Source of the DNA: Vandiemenella viatica
Lineage: Eukaryota > Arthropoda > Insecta > Orthoptera > Morabidae
Direction: 5' to 3'
Assembly (NCBI GenBank): GCA_031002005.1
Contig: JARYHS010008074.1
Span: 273,297,930 to 273,361,929 of the forward strand
Length of the DNA stretch: 64,000 nt
The notes beneath the pieces were generated by a model. The model saw nothing but the letters and a program-made list of their open reading frames with translations, ran no database searches and was not told where the DNA came from. The position numbers and the translations under genes are program-made. This document shows, in pieces, positions 36,644 through 49,009 of the stretch. The stretch's first letter is position 1, and each line of letters starts with the position of its first letter.

Positions 36644-37029
36644 ACACGAACACACCAAGAATAGAATATTTGAGCATGGCTCTTCCTCAGTAGAAGTGAG
36701 ATGGCTGCAAGCAAGCGGCCAGCAGCCAACTGTGTGAGCCACAATGTCGGTGGCTCATGGTGAGGGAAAAACAACATGGCAGGAAGCTGGGGGTAGAAGA
36801 GCACAGGACGGAAAATGATGATGAATAGCAAGTATAAAGCAAACCTGTACACAAGGACCCGTCGCGGAAGGGCAGTATACCTCAGTTAATGGTCCTAAAA
36901 GCCCACCAAGTAATGGAGACATGTCCAAACTACTGAAAAAAAAATCTGAAATTTTAAGTGAAAACTAAAAATAAGCAAATTTCGAAGTCACAATCTATAA
37001 AGATAGGCTCTGGTGAGCGGTGGTTCTAT

Positions 37030-37450
37030 GGAAGAAGGTGGAAGTGAGGGGGATGGGTGGGAGGAAAATTGGTGCATCTTAAATTTAGAACTGGAGATTG
37101 TCTGGTCCCCAGTTGGTACTGATAGGCCAGTTCCCATCTTCTAAGTTCTGAAATACTGCTTTTATCTGAGAGGACTCTGATGGCACAGACCGAGAAGCAG
37201 GTGTTAAAATTGTTGGTGCCATGTATAGTGGCATGATGAGATACAGGGTGGTCAGGGTTCTTGGTGTGTACTGATTGTCGGTGTCCATTCATTCTGATGG
37301 CCAGTGGATTTGTTGTGAGTCCAATGTAGGAGGCTGGGCAATGGTTACAAGTGAGTTGGTATATAAGGTGGGAGGATACACAAGTGGCAAATCCTGTGAT
37401 GGGAAAGCTTTCCCCAGTTACGGGGTTGGTAAAGGTGGTGGAAGGCGGGT
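37030..37450 (-). pseudogene. PLE GIY-YIG fragment
   Basis: Minus-strand blocks are NPVTGESFPITGFATC, LIYQLTCNHCPASYIGLTTN, RMNGHRQSVHTKNPDHP and ELRRWELAYQYQLGTRQSP, the core and C-terminus of the nuclease domain in the PLE-A lineage. Frameshifts lie between the core and the RMNGHRQ block. It is truncated at 37450, where it meets a short block (37453-37486) and a (TA)n run that also occur at 3825-3884. Confidence 0.85.
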
Positions 37451-37500
37451 AATATATCCACTTTTAGCACCTTTGTTTCCTAACAATATATATATACAGT

Positions 37501-38730
37501 AGCATTTACCCGCTGCTTTGCCCACATGGATCTTGATGTGTGCAGAAATGTGGGCAGTCTGCCTCTTTCTCCACCAATCCCAAACTGGTATTAACCTTTT
37601 GAAATTTGAAGCATCTGCCTCCACAAAATGTTCTCTTCACGTTTTACACTCTCCTTCTTTGGAAAAATTGCTGCATGTTATGTTAAAAATGCCGAAATGT
37701 GAGACTCTACGCAACTGTGTAATGTACAACAAAGTGTGTACACTGTAAAAATGACAAAAAATTATCGGCACAGGGATCGTATCAACCTAAATAGTTTCGT
37801 TTTGTCATAGAGGTCGTGGTCAGGGTTAAATTCGGCCTAGACCAAGAAATATAATGTTTGGGCATCCATCTAAAAAAATTGGGTATTTGTTTACAACAGA
37901 AGCAATGCATTGTCTTCGATCATTTGTATCAATTCTAAGATGGCAATCGTTGTTGTAGGGCCTATTACATCTCGGACAAATATTTTTTATTTGTTAATTT
38001 AGTGCGACTTTTTACAATGGAGAGAAGCATAAATGGCATAAAAACATTACAATAAAGGATTTAACCAACATTTCAATAGATTTTCATTAATTTTGCAGCG
38101 CCATCTAATAGCTGGGCGTCTCTCTCATATTTGGCATTTTTAATTTAATTTGTGGTAACGTTTCCTAAAAAGGAGAGTGCAAAACATGAAGAGGATATTT
38201 TAACAAAGCAGATAATCCAAATTTCAAATGGTTAGTACCAGTTGTATGCAGCCTCCCCCCCCCCCCCCAAAACAGTTTTACCCATTTTATTTTAGTGTCA
38301 AATATTAATGCAGAGAAGCAAAATATGTAAATTTCATTTTAAAAATTTTCCTTTCTTTTGGTTATTACCTTAGATGCGGTTTTCATACTGATGTTCAAAA
38401 GTTTTTTTTTTTTTTTTTTAGGACTTATATTTTAACAAAGTATAATGTATGAAATATAATAAACTAAAGCTACGTGAAACATTATCACTAAAATTCCAGT
38501 AAGGGCATAGCGAGAATCAATAACCCTTCAGGTCAGAAATTTCCTGAGGACATACATTTCCATATAAAGTGCATGTTATAGCAAAAAAAAAAAAAATGTA
38601 CCTTAGATATAACGCAAAATGAAAATTACTGTCTGCAATAGTAATTGCTGTTACTTCTAAACTATCTACACCGCCTACAATAGTATCGCAGCAACAAATG
38701 TTCTCAGATCACTCGCAAGATTTTTAAGGC
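37501..38730. other. ALG9 intron, unassigned repeats
   Basis: Begins with ACCCGCTGCTTTGCCCACAT, which looks like a dispersed repeat start. Poly-C (about 38257-38268) and poly-T (about 38402-38419) tracts follow. No gene. Confidence 0.4.
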
Positions 38731-38732
38731 AA

Positions 38733-39890
38733 TTCTATCATTACCATGGCGCCACAATCTGATGATGGATTCTTATAGAACTCGGCAAAACAAATCAAAA
38801 ACAAAGATTCCTTTTTTTTTAGATTCTCGCTTGGTTTTCAAGATGTAGCATGTCAAAAATCAGTTATAGGTATAGTTCCTTGTGCTTTTGGTGGCATTTC
38901 TTCTGGTCCAGGTTGTATTTCAATCTAACAACAACCACTAGGAAGAAAATAAAACACCTATAAAGCATTTCCACTGTGTAGATATAGTGGTTTCGGTGAA
39001 TTTTTTTCTGGTCCTTGCTGGATTTCTCCCTAGCCTCCTCAGTTTTGAGGTACAATATCTCAAGACCTAAGCGAGTTATCAAAAACATTTATTCTTTATT
39101 TCCGTTTTGTCTCGTCAAGTTACATACAAATCCATCATCAAATTTAAGTATGGAGAAATTTTTTATCAGGTCCAGGCTGCATTTCAACCTAACTACGTCG
39201 ATTTTTAGATACGAGAACTAAGCGAGATATCAAAACATTGTATTCTTTTCTTTCAATTTGTCTCTTAGCATTACATAAGAATTCATCATCAAATTGTGGC
39301 GCCACGGTAATTGTAGAATCCCCTTTTTTAATGCCCATATAAATACATTCCTATTCCATGAGTAATAACATGTATTTTTTTCTTAATGGCTTTTATACAG
39401 CTACCCACATTTTGAGCCATTTTCCTTCACGGTATTTCAGAACTGAAGTAGTTAGATTGAAATGTAGCCTGGACCAGAAACAAATTTCGCCAAAGCCATC
39501 AGGAAACACTTACTTCATGATACATGTCAATCACGGCATTCATTAAAACAGCTTATTAATTACTAACAATAATTAAATTCCTCATGACATATATTTTTGC
39601 AAGAACATTCTGGGTCAGGTTGCATTTCAAACTAACCACAACTTATACTGATATTGCCGTTACAAAATCAAACAATTCAGATACGTCTAAACACATTAAA
39701 TATTTCACTAACCACAATTTTGGTAGTGACAACATTGTCAATTTTAGGATAGCATAAAGCATAACAATGAATTTCTTCATACACCATTATATTGAACTGC
39801 TAAACACGTGCAATAATAAATCTACTGTATCACAATGTAAAATTAGAGGTTGTGGTTAGGTTGAAATGTGGTCTAGATTTCACAATCAAA
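38733..39890. repeat. Complex array of direct and inverted repeats
   Basis: A GGCGCCACAATCTGATGATG block at 38748-38767 recurs inverted near 39281-39304. A TAAGCGAG...ATCATCAAATT block occurs twice in direct orientation, about 151 bp apart (39066 and 39217). A motif like TCCAGGTTGCATTTCAACCT appears near 38905, 39168 and 39613, and inverted near 39455 and 39855. These suggest a composite foldback or satellite-like element. The boundaries are not clear. Confidence 0.5.
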
Positions 39891-40340
39891 TTACAATGAC
39901 AATAAAAACATTTAATATACGTATTAAGCTCTTAGTTACTTACCGTAAATATCATAATTATTTTATTCTTATTGAAGATTTAATATAATAAATAGTAGTT
40001 AAACTAATTGCTTAAAGTGAGTAATTATAACCGAAGACAATGATAATATGACAATTCAAAGATTAGTATATTCATCTTTGGTCAAACTCTTAAACGCTTA
40101 ATTTTTACAATAAATGAAACATCAGTAACGATCATTACGTTTGATTCAGGTATTTTGTTTGTTTACTGCATTCCAGAAAACTGAAAAATATTAAACAATC
40201 ATTAGTTAAGCTGTGTGAATTTTCATCACATTTATGCAGAAGTAGTGCAAGTCTGAAAGTGCATAATGTTCCATGGCATACAATTTTCCATATAAAAGTG
40301 TTTTTAATTGCCTGTTACTTCCGAAGGTACGTATAAGTCA

Positions 40341-40625
40341 TTAGCTATTTCAGCAGATTTTGATTCAGACCATTAGCTCTAAAAACTTGAAAACCATATC
40401 CAAATTGCTGCGGTACTTATTGCGCGATACCCGTTCAATTAAAGTGACACATGCAGCTTGCTTACAGATATATCATAGTGTATTAGCTATTTCAGCACAT
40501 TTTGATTCGGACCATTAGCTCTAAAAACTTGAAAACCACATCCAAATTGCTGCGGTACTTATTACGCAATACCCGTTCAAGTAAAGAGACACACGCAGCT
40601 TGCTTTCAGATATATAATAACATAG
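40341..40625 (+). repeat. Two-copy tandem duplication, about 152-bp unit
   Basis: 40341-40492 and 40493-40625 share TTAGCTATTTCAGCA, GACCATTAGCTCTAAAAACT, AATTGCTGCGGTACTTATT and CAGCTTGCTT in the same order, with scattered substitutions. Confidence 0.85.
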
Positions 40626-40629
40626 ATAA

Positions 40630-42540
40630 AAAAAATGGTACAGATTTCTCATGAAACTGTATTCATTCAGCTGCTTTAAAATTCCATGCAGCCAGGTAGT
40701 ATGAGAAGACTTATCTGCATCAAAAAACTTATTTGATAGTTGAGGATAAATGCATTGTCAATGAAAAGTCTGCAATGGGTGTGATTTACAGTACTCTTAT
40801 CTTAGCTCTAATCGTGCCTGTTACCTTATTGATGAAAACCGCCAGCAAACTATTGTTTTTACCCCAACTGATAAAGAAAGGTATTTGCATAAAATAACAT
40901 TGTAGACTTCTTGATAGTTGAAAGATGATATAATTTAAATAGTTTCTTTACATCATTCGGATCACAGAAAATTATCATCAGACATCAAACTTCTTTTCTG
41001 AAATGGTGAAATTGCAGGTCAAATACATTCATGTGAAGCAAACTTCCTCCAAACCCCCCATATTAGTAAAATTTTTAAAAGTTCATTTCGAAGAAAGCTG
41101 TTACTAGCTCCAGCCTCATTCAACTACTTAAAACTTTTCCTAAATTGTGCCTTCCGACACGCACGGCCTGTTCGTCCACTTGTCAGCCGAAATATGCTCA
41201 TTTTTCCTCATCGCGGGCCCTCCTTATTCTGGGTCTCGGGTGACATCACAGAAGACGTTGGACTGACCAAAACCTTTTTTTTACTCTGATCACTTTGAAA
41301 TTTTAATATGTTGTAGATTTACATTTAAATGTTATTTCACCTTCTGAAGACTTTGCCTCTAAGTTTGATGGTTTTAGAGATAAAAATTCCTAAAGTTAAA
41401 AAAAACTTACATTTACTATTACTCTAAAAAATTCTTAATCTCCTAGATAACTTTTGGTATTAAAACAAACTATAAAAAATCCACCAACTTTTGGTGTATG
41501 TTACAAAATTATTACTATTCATTGAATCATAAACATTAAAAATACACAGTTAAAACATTGTGAAAATTAACAACTTTAAAAACATTTTGCCCAGTACTTC
41601 ACAACCTCAAGTGCATTTGGTGTTGCTTGAAACAGATGTTACAAAACTGTCCTTACTGTATTTCATAACTGTATTCAAACTCTCATGCTATTGTGTCATA
41701 TTTGTCAAACTTTCATATTTAATTTTTCAAGAACTACAACTCTGATTGAGCTGAAATAAACTTTATTCTTATTCACAAAAATTCTTATTTCCAATGGTAT
41801 TTTAATCTAGCCCCTAAAGTATTGTCTTCTTGTACTTTCATTTATTATACTTAAATTTACTGTTATCACATTGTCTACAAGCGTTAACATCGCCACTTGG
41901 CCATATTGAGAAAACTTTTAATTTTTACTTTTGCTGCCTGAATATTACTGGAATCGACAAACAAAATGGATATTCTTAATAAGTAAAAATTTCTATTTTA
42001 TCTGGATGTACTTTCCATGCTGTCAGTTTTCAAAATTGTTCAATCCATAAATTTTTATTTTCATGTCATATGTTGTATATCTTTTTATGCTGAACATTTT
42101 GAGCTATAAATCATTACTGCAACTTGAAAATTAAGGCCGTTATCTTAGAAAGAGCTGATTCTGGTGCATTGTCTCCATGAGCAATTTGTCATAACTCTTT
42201 AACTAAATTTTCTAAACCCTGAATGTCAAGACCTCATTTTGATCGTAATTTTATTTTACACCTCCGAAAATGAATGTGGCCAAAAGGCTTAGAAAAAGGT
42301 AAATTCCTTTATATTACTTTCGATGACTTACGAATTTGATTGAACTCTACCTACCAACATGTTTCCTCCCTCTTAAAACACTTAAAAATTCTTTTAAAAG
42401 TGGTTTTCTGTTATTTTGTCTGTGCACTACGGATCCTTCTAAATAATTTTGAAGATATATTGAGAAAAATAAGGTTACATGATAGCATCTTGTATTACTA
42501 CTTCCTGCATGGCTGGGTTATCAAGGTGGAATTTAATCCA
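40630..42540. other. ALG9 intron, unassigned AT-rich sequence
   Basis: A GC-richer patch at about 41150-41270 is distinct by composition. Nothing else is recognised. Confidence 0.4.
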
Positions 42541-42549
42541 CAATAAAAG

Positions 42550-44660
42550 CAACTCAGTAAATTTTGGAATTCAGGATACCAGAGTAGGTGGCAGTTCACC
42601 ATCTAGTGTCTTCCCAATGCAATTCATCAAGCCATTTATACAATAGCTACCTGTTAAAATTTTGCCTTTGCTGGGTTTCAACAGGGGAATTAGCGCATTA
42701 CTTCTTTTCAACATTTAGGAAAGTACCCTTCAGTCCTAATACCTTTGAAAGTATGTAAAAGATACCCCTTTGCATCTTCACAATGGTACTGGATCAGGTC
42801 AGGCCCTGTAACAGCATCTTTTGTACATTTTAAGACCAACTCCAACTACCACATTACAGACAGGCAATTTTCTACATTTTATGACATGAACAACAAGCCA
42901 TTTTTTGCGCTGCCATACCCCAGGGTACAAACTGCCAGTAGAATTGATAGCTTCATTCATAAGTAAACACAAACCTCTGATCCAGTTATCTGATACTGAT
43001 TATCAGGAGTACCTTTTTTACATTTAATGGATAGATTTACATACTTTGAATGATAATGTGGAATGGATAATGGTATTCACAAAGTTCTAAAATTAATCTT
43101 TTTTGCTCCCCTTAACTATACAATGGCTTTAACTATTGCAGTTCTGAACTCTACTGGGTTATCAGTTGTTGGGTGCAACCTAAAAGGACTCAACATTCGT
43201 CTTTAACCATAAATAGAGGAACGACATTCATTTATCCATCAAGAGACAGTCATTCTTCATAGTGTTTCTTAGATTCTTGGCATGGAAACATAAGTCACCT
43301 GGTGAATTGCTTCTATGAAGTGATTTATCTTCTTCTTCTTCTGGAGAAAAAGTGAGTAGAAGAAGAGCTACAAAAAGGCTATACCGACATTCTATTTACA
43401 TAAGATGTTGCTCCATGCCAAAACTCTGTGTGCATCCATATGGAAAGGTTATCACTTCCATGAAGGTCACTATGTACCTACCACTGTACAGAGGTCTGCA
43501 ATGGAATAAAAACATTGCAAACCATCAGTGACAGAGGATAAACTAGAAACAATAGCAAAATGTGTCATTTGTCCCATGTTGAGGATACATATCTCCTCTC
43601 ATTCTGTTACTCTGCAAACCACTCGACCTCTGGGAAAATCAGCAATTGATAGCCAAAACACAACATGGGTATTGAAAACTCCCAATAGCAAAAACGGAAT
43701 GGAACCCAGTTCATCGACCAGCATTTCACAATCCAAATATTCAACTGAATCTGTAAAGGCCTTGAAGGCTTGTGGGTTCTCTTTCATGTGGACCTCTTCC
43801 TCTTCATCTCTCTAATACTAGTTGGTGCAAATAAGATAGGATAGGGAAAATAAACAGTTACCCGTCACTTACCACAGATGAAGGCAGGAGGGCGAGAAAC
43901 GTAAAACCACAAAAACAAACGAATTGCACAATATTTCGACTTTAGTCTTAGTCATGTGGGAGGCGAGACATATGGCAGGGGGAAAGATGTGGTCACATCC
44001 CAACCCGTGGCGGTTGTGCAATATTGGCGTGTCAAACATCAGGATGAAGGTGGCAGTCTTTTCAACACTGCCATTTACCTTCCATGTAGTTTGAGAAATT
44101 TTGACCAAATTCTGTTTCCCATTCCTTAACAAGGTCCTCATTCCTTAAATCCATATATCACAGCAGGTGATAACACCTTTGCTACAATTCACTGACCTCC
44201 TGAGCTTCTCACTGTTAATGAGTTGGGAAGCATGCCTACTGTTTCCAGCAAAAATGCTCCATTTTTAAGCCTTTTCACTAATTTTAAGGTCCCTACAAGA
44301 CCCTCTAGGTCCTTCGAAATTTTAAACGGAGGATAGCTCCTCCAGCATTCCTTTCTTTCTTTGCATTCTTCTACTACTGAAAGGAGTAGGCTTATAATAC
44401 AAGCATTCTTCTTATTTTTCTGGGTGTTGGAAGATCCTTGTGGTCCATCTGAGAAGCATTGGTAATTTTTATTTATGGGTTCCATCTTTCCAGTCTCACA
44501 CATCTGAAGGAAAGGACAGTGAGCAATGTTGAGACCCCCTATCATGCTGTCAATCCTGAGGCAAGAGGTACCCCAGAGGTTGTACATTTGCAAGTGGTTT
44601 GCCTCACCAACCATCCACCTCCTTGTCACACTATTCACCTTGAGGTTGAGGGATTTTTTA
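42550..44660 (-). pseudogene. Jockey/I-type LINE relic: ORF1, endonuclease, part of RT
   Basis: From high to low coordinates, ORF1 gives PPFKISKDLEGLVGTLKLVKR and NGAFLLETVG (about 44330-44220), then KVNGSVEKTATFILMFDTP (about 44080-44030). After a PLE tail insertion the endonuclease gives FLLLGVFNTHVVFW (the GDFNAHH position), RGRVVCRVTE and a DLHGSDNLSIWM block (about 43470-43435). A GPDLIQYH block (about 42815-42790) marks the RT start. The order matches Jockey/R1-like LINEs. Many stops; dead copy in the ALG9 intron. Confidence 0.65.
43838..44045 (-). mobile_element. Solo PLE tail inside LINE ORF1
   Basis: Minus-strand sequence carries the PLE-A-family 3' tail: a GACTAAAGTC hairpin followed by GAAATATTG (about 43934-43950), then CCTTCATCTGTGGTAAGTG and TTTTCCCTATCC. 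No coding sequence remains. It splits an ORF1 whose frame picks up on either side. Confidence 0.75.
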
Positions 44661-44859
44661 AGTAGAGGTTTATACCTTTCTCACAGTGCAGGCATTGACG
44701 TCACGAGCCACAGTGTTCCATCATCATATCCTACGATGATCACTGAATCATGTAAGGAGTTTTTGGTGTCGTAAATTTTCAGTTCTTACAAGTTTCCAAC
44801 TTGAGTACCCCATGTGGATCAGATCTGCATTTAACACTGGTGTTAGAAAAATATAGAAG

Positions 44860-47215
44860 GGGAGACTTACAATAACATGGCATAGCATAAGCTACTCTCA
44901 GAAATAGGTGATATATTAGTTGCTAATAGAAGCATAGGTAGGAAAGGACATTGTAGATATAGTGCTAAATCCATGGATATCCTCAAAAGTAATCATTTGC
45001 TGTTAATAACCAGCCTGAAAGATAAATAGGAAACCAGTAGACCAGATAATCAGGAAATAATAATAAGGATATGGAAGCCGAAGCATAACAAGTACAGAAG
45101 GCAAATGATGTACACTATGAAGATTGGCACACTGTGGAGCAAGAATGGAACCATTTTATAATTTCTTTATAAACACAGCTTAAGTAGTGAGAGCAAGTCA
45201 TCCAGTGAAGAAAAGAAAGAAGAAACTGAAACACGACAGTACTTTTAGGAAATGGTTCCAAAAAAGAAGAAAAGAGCAAAGAGAATTCTGGGGAAAAATA
45301 ATGGAAGCAAAGTTAACAGTACCAGAGGAAGACTGAAAAAATGGTGGAAGTAAATGGTGCAGGTTATAAGAAAATGCTGTCTACCAAGATCAAGAACAGA
45401 AGAAACAGCAGAGGTGAGTTAAGTATGATAAATGTTTTAGAATGGAAAATTAGTAGTAGAAATAGGAGAGATACAAGAAAATTGGAAATAATATTGTTAC
45501 GGACTTAACCTCATTGGAATTAGTAAAGAAGAACATGGAGAGAGAGAAAAATAATACTGAGGAGATGATGTAAATCAGACATAAGTTGAAGATGTTGAAA
45601 GAGAATGGAAATGCATCATAGGTAGATGAACTAAGTGTGAAGATTAGAAATGCACAAATAGCTAAAATTTATTTGATTTTTTTTCCCTTATGGCTTTATT
45701 GAGTGAGGACAAGGAACGGGAAGGGGTTCGGCCACTGCCTTTTGAAGGAATCACTACTGCATTTGTCCATACCAAGTGTGGGATGAGAAGAGAAATAACA
45801 AATGGCTGTAAGAAAGATATAATATTGAAGTTTTCAATAAAAGAGACAGAACTCATTTACCAACTATAAAGTTATCTCATTTTTCTGTAACTACTCCCTC
45901 AATCAGCTTGATGCAATTTTCCACTTCTTCCTACCTTGAGTTATCCTCTTCAACTTCACATACCAATTACAATCTACAACCTTAATTATCTGCTTCATAT
46001 AGTCCAATTTTTGTCTTCCTGTAGAATTAATTCCTTCAAATTCCACTAGCAAATTAAGCAATCCCACATGTTTTAAAAATGTGACCCAATATACCGTCTC
46101 TCTTTCTGAGTACTACCATGTAAAAAATGTATGAAAAACTTTTGTAGCATCAAATACGAAGGATATTTGACAGGCTGCTAAGAGAGGAACAGTATTAATT
46201 TAGACCATGAAGGCCATACATTAACCTCACATTCTCCTAAAGCAGCTACAAAAGTACTGCTACAAGCATGATCAAGACCAAGGAATGAACCTTATAGGTA
46301 TGGAAAATGCATATGACAGTGCAAGCAGGAGCACAGTATGGGAAGTTGTGAAAGAGAAGTCAATGGATAAGGAGATAACTAGAGTAAATAGGATACATGA
46401 TGGAACTAGAAACTGCATAAAAGCATGACAGAAAGAAATAGTTTTCACTGAAAAATAGCCTAACTAGAAGTGCCCTCAATCTCTTATTTATAACAATGGG
46501 GGAGGGAGGGGAGTGGAGAAAAATAGTATTAAGAACAGGAACAGTTGGATGGAGGTTAGTGGCACCATGTGATATAAAGTTCTCTGTAGAAAAATGGTGT
46601 GGTTGTAATAAAACTGGGGACAAAGAACAGGCTGGCATAAGAATTAAAAGAGTTGAATGTTCCAAGTGTTTAGGCGGCAGGACTGAAGAAAATAGAAGGA
46701 TACAGGATGAAAACAAAAGAAAAAGATGTACACAGGGATTTTTCAAGAGCATTAGAGGATGTCTGGATTAAAGATAAACCACAAAAATTTGAGTAAATTA
46801 TTTACCAGACTTGTGCCAATCTTGTTGTATGGTGGAGAAACATGGGTGCTGAAGGGAAGGAAAAAAAGTAGAGGCAGTAGAGCTGATGTTTTAAGAAGGA
46901 ATAACAAGAAGGTTCAAAGTGAGACGTGAGAAAGAGAAAGTGAGGAAGATGAGAAGGAACTACCACAACATGTAACAGAAAAATCAAGGTAAAACTTGTT
47001 TTGATATGTGAAGAGGATGAGAGAGAGGATACCAAGGAAGATGATATTCATGGACTAGAATCAAAATAATAGAGAAGGTACACCATACAGCTGAAATGAT
47101 GAAAGAAGAAAGGAGTAAAACAGAACACAGAGGAGGAAGTGTATCAGTGAACAGACAGAAATTGGAGAAGCTTACATTCTAAACAGACCTAGCCCATGGC
47201 TCAGAATTTTCAAAG
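44860..47215 (+). pseudogene. RTE-like LINE relic
   Basis: Decayed blocks line up with the intact LINE at 61.4-64.0 kb. They are an ITWHS...CRYSA segment (endonuclease C-terminus, about 44875-44990), IRIWKPKHNKYRRQM (about 45065), RLLREEQY.FRP (about 46170), GMENAYDSASRSTVWEVV (RT block near FLDIEKAYDSL, about 46295), NRRIQDENKRK with FFKSIRG (about 46690-46760), LYGGETWVL-like text (about 46830) and RMRERIPRKMIFMD (about 47015). A SINE fragment and a reverse-oriented block (about 45855-46140) interrupt it. It extends past the catalytic core, which the intact copy cannot show here. Confidence 0.75.
45676..45770 (-). repeat. SINE fragment, family of copy 1
   Basis: Shares GGACAAGGAACGGGAAGG and TTCGGCCACTGCCTTTTGAA with 1461-1696 and 60423-60664. 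The tRNA head is missing. Confidence 0.7.
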
Positions 47216-48130
47216 AAGATGATGACAAGAACCTCAAACAACATATGTAAAGTTTCCAGAGAACATTTGATCAACATGTGGAAATGTAAACATTTGGCTT
47301 TGAAATTAAAATGCAAATCATCAACAAATGTATATTAATGCACACTAAATTAAAATACAAGCTCTTCAAAAAAATATTTCAGGCTCCATTATAATAAATA
47401 TTGTACAGACTAACTAATTACTTCATGATACATAATCTGGAAAGAAAACGCTTACAGTCTAAAACAATTTCCACTTACGAGTATGTGGTGATCACGTATT
47501 TATAAATTACTCTGCTTTACACAAGCATACTTATATAAATTCCTTTAAATTTGGTTTCATTCAGTTTTTGTTTTGTTTTGGTTGCTAGAAGAGATAGGGT
47601 TGGGCTGTGATATTGAACTAAATCATCACAAATTCCATTTACAAACTGTGGAACCTCAGAAGGAAGTCCAAAATAGACGTTATCTGTGTAGTTTCGGCTG
47701 GTGTTGGCGGAACATTGTAAAGTAATTAATGAACTGAATTAAAAGTTATTATGAGGACAAAGAACTGTTTATGTATCTTTCAATAGTTAGATGTTTTCTA
47801 TAAAATAAATTAAAGAAGAAAGGCAATTGTGTTTCGAAGAGTAGAAAAACTATTTTCTGTAAACAACTATAAAAGCATAACATAAAGCATAAGCACCAGA
47901 CTGAAACGATGTACAAAGAAAAATAACACAAGTATTTATGAAAAATGGTGAAGTGAACATGCTAACACTCACAAAAATAATTATTAACATAGGTATAAAT
48001 CCTTTTTTTGTAATACCATTTAGGTACCCAAATAACCAAAAACTTCTTAATGTAATTTATTCCTCTCTTAGAAAGCTACAGAGCAGTTTATTAATTTCTG
48101 TAATGAAGATGGTAATGAAATTTTAAATTT
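47216..48130. other. ALG9 intron, unassigned
   Basis: No gene or element recognised. Confidence 0.45.
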
Positions 48131-48142
48131 ACCAATACGTAC

Positions 48143-48256
48143 ATAGAAAATGTAGATGGCAAGAAAGCAGTGCTAGAGATGAACATTCCTGCACTGAATA
48201 CAAGAAATGCCAATACTAGGCGCCCAACTTGGACACCAAACTCACGGCAAACGCTC
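48143..48256 (-). CDS. ALG9: ALG9 exon
   Basis: A 114-nt exon with acceptor TTTCTTTCAG before 48256 and donor GTACGT after 48143. Its first base completes the lysine codon opened by the upstream exon, and its last two bases (AT) begin the methionine codon completed 15.5 kb downstream. Residues SVCREFGVQVGRLVLAFLVF and SAGMFISSTAFLPSTFSMY match the vertebrate ALG9 block with STGMFCSSSAFLPSSFCMY almost position for position. Confidence 0.95.
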
Positions 48257-48596
48257 CTGAAAGAAACAAGTTATAGGCCTACATGTAAATTTTTAAACAT
48301 TTTAAAGTATTAAATAAACATAATAAACATGTCATTCACAAACAATTATGGAGCAGTAAGTACTGTAATAATAACAAGGAAATGAAATAGAAGTTAAATC
48401 CATCAATAACCAAAGCTGAGAGCAAGAGGGCTGCGGCAAAAAGAAATCATGACACGCAAAAAAAAACACTATATTTTAGGCTACTTTCTTATTTACAAGG
48501 ACAGAAATTGATACATGTGGTTACAATGGCATGTTCACCCATAATAAATAGAGCTAAAATTTCGATTTGCATGAAGAAGTATGTAAAGCAAAATAT

Positions 48597-48600
<4 letters not shown>

Positions 48601-48690
<90 letters not shown>
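48601..48690. repeat. (GT)n(GA)n compound microsatellite
   Basis: About 44 bp of alternating GT followed by about 46 bp of alternating GA, in the 534-bp ALG9 intron. Confidence 0.97.
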
Positions 48691-48694
<4 letters not shown>

Positions 48695-48790
48695 CTTTTA
48701 AATTTGATAAACAAAGGATTTACTTTCCCTTTTATTTTAGGTAAACATGTTTATCAGCAGCAGTCTGTAGCCTAATAAGGTAGAACTTAC

Positions 48791-48996
48791 TTGTAAAAAT
48801 AAACTTCACAGAAAGCACAAAAAAGTCCTAACAGACATCTTGTGAAGTAAAATATAAGAAGTCGGTTAGGTTGCAACAAGTGGTGGTACAGCCATGCTGG
48901 AACAACATGGAGCAGCAGGTATACATATGAACGAAGTGCATATTCTGGACTGTATTCCCAAGTCTGAAATCCTTTTCCGAACAAGAGGTAGTGGCT
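48791..48996 (-). CDS. ALG9: ALG9 exon with GT22 signature
   Basis: A 206-nt exon with acceptor TTGTTTCCAG before 48996 and donor GTAAGT after 48791, phase 0 in and phase 2 out. It opens SHYLLFGKGFQTWEYSPEYA, the most conserved stretch of the family (TWEYSP.YALRSY), then a membrane helix with LLLHVVPAWL, a loop, and RLLIFYFTRCLLGLFCAFCE. The enzyme is a multi-spanning ER glycosyltransferase of family GT22. The preceding exon, expected to end near the FNYWEP motif, is not found between here and 64000, so it is either beyond the window or missed. Confidence 0.95.
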
Positions 48997-49009
48997 CTGG
49001 AAACAATAA

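Noticed and set aside
36448..36852. ORFs with Lys or Phe runs
   Set aside because: They are translations of the poly-A tract at 36623-36643.
46496..46771. 91-codon plus-strand ORF as a host gene
   Set aside because: Its later residues align with the C-terminal region expected for the decayed RTE-like LINE, so it is part of that relic.
48489..48695. ORF with Ser-Leu and His-Thr repeats
   Set aside because: It is a translation of the (GT)n(GA)n microsatellite.
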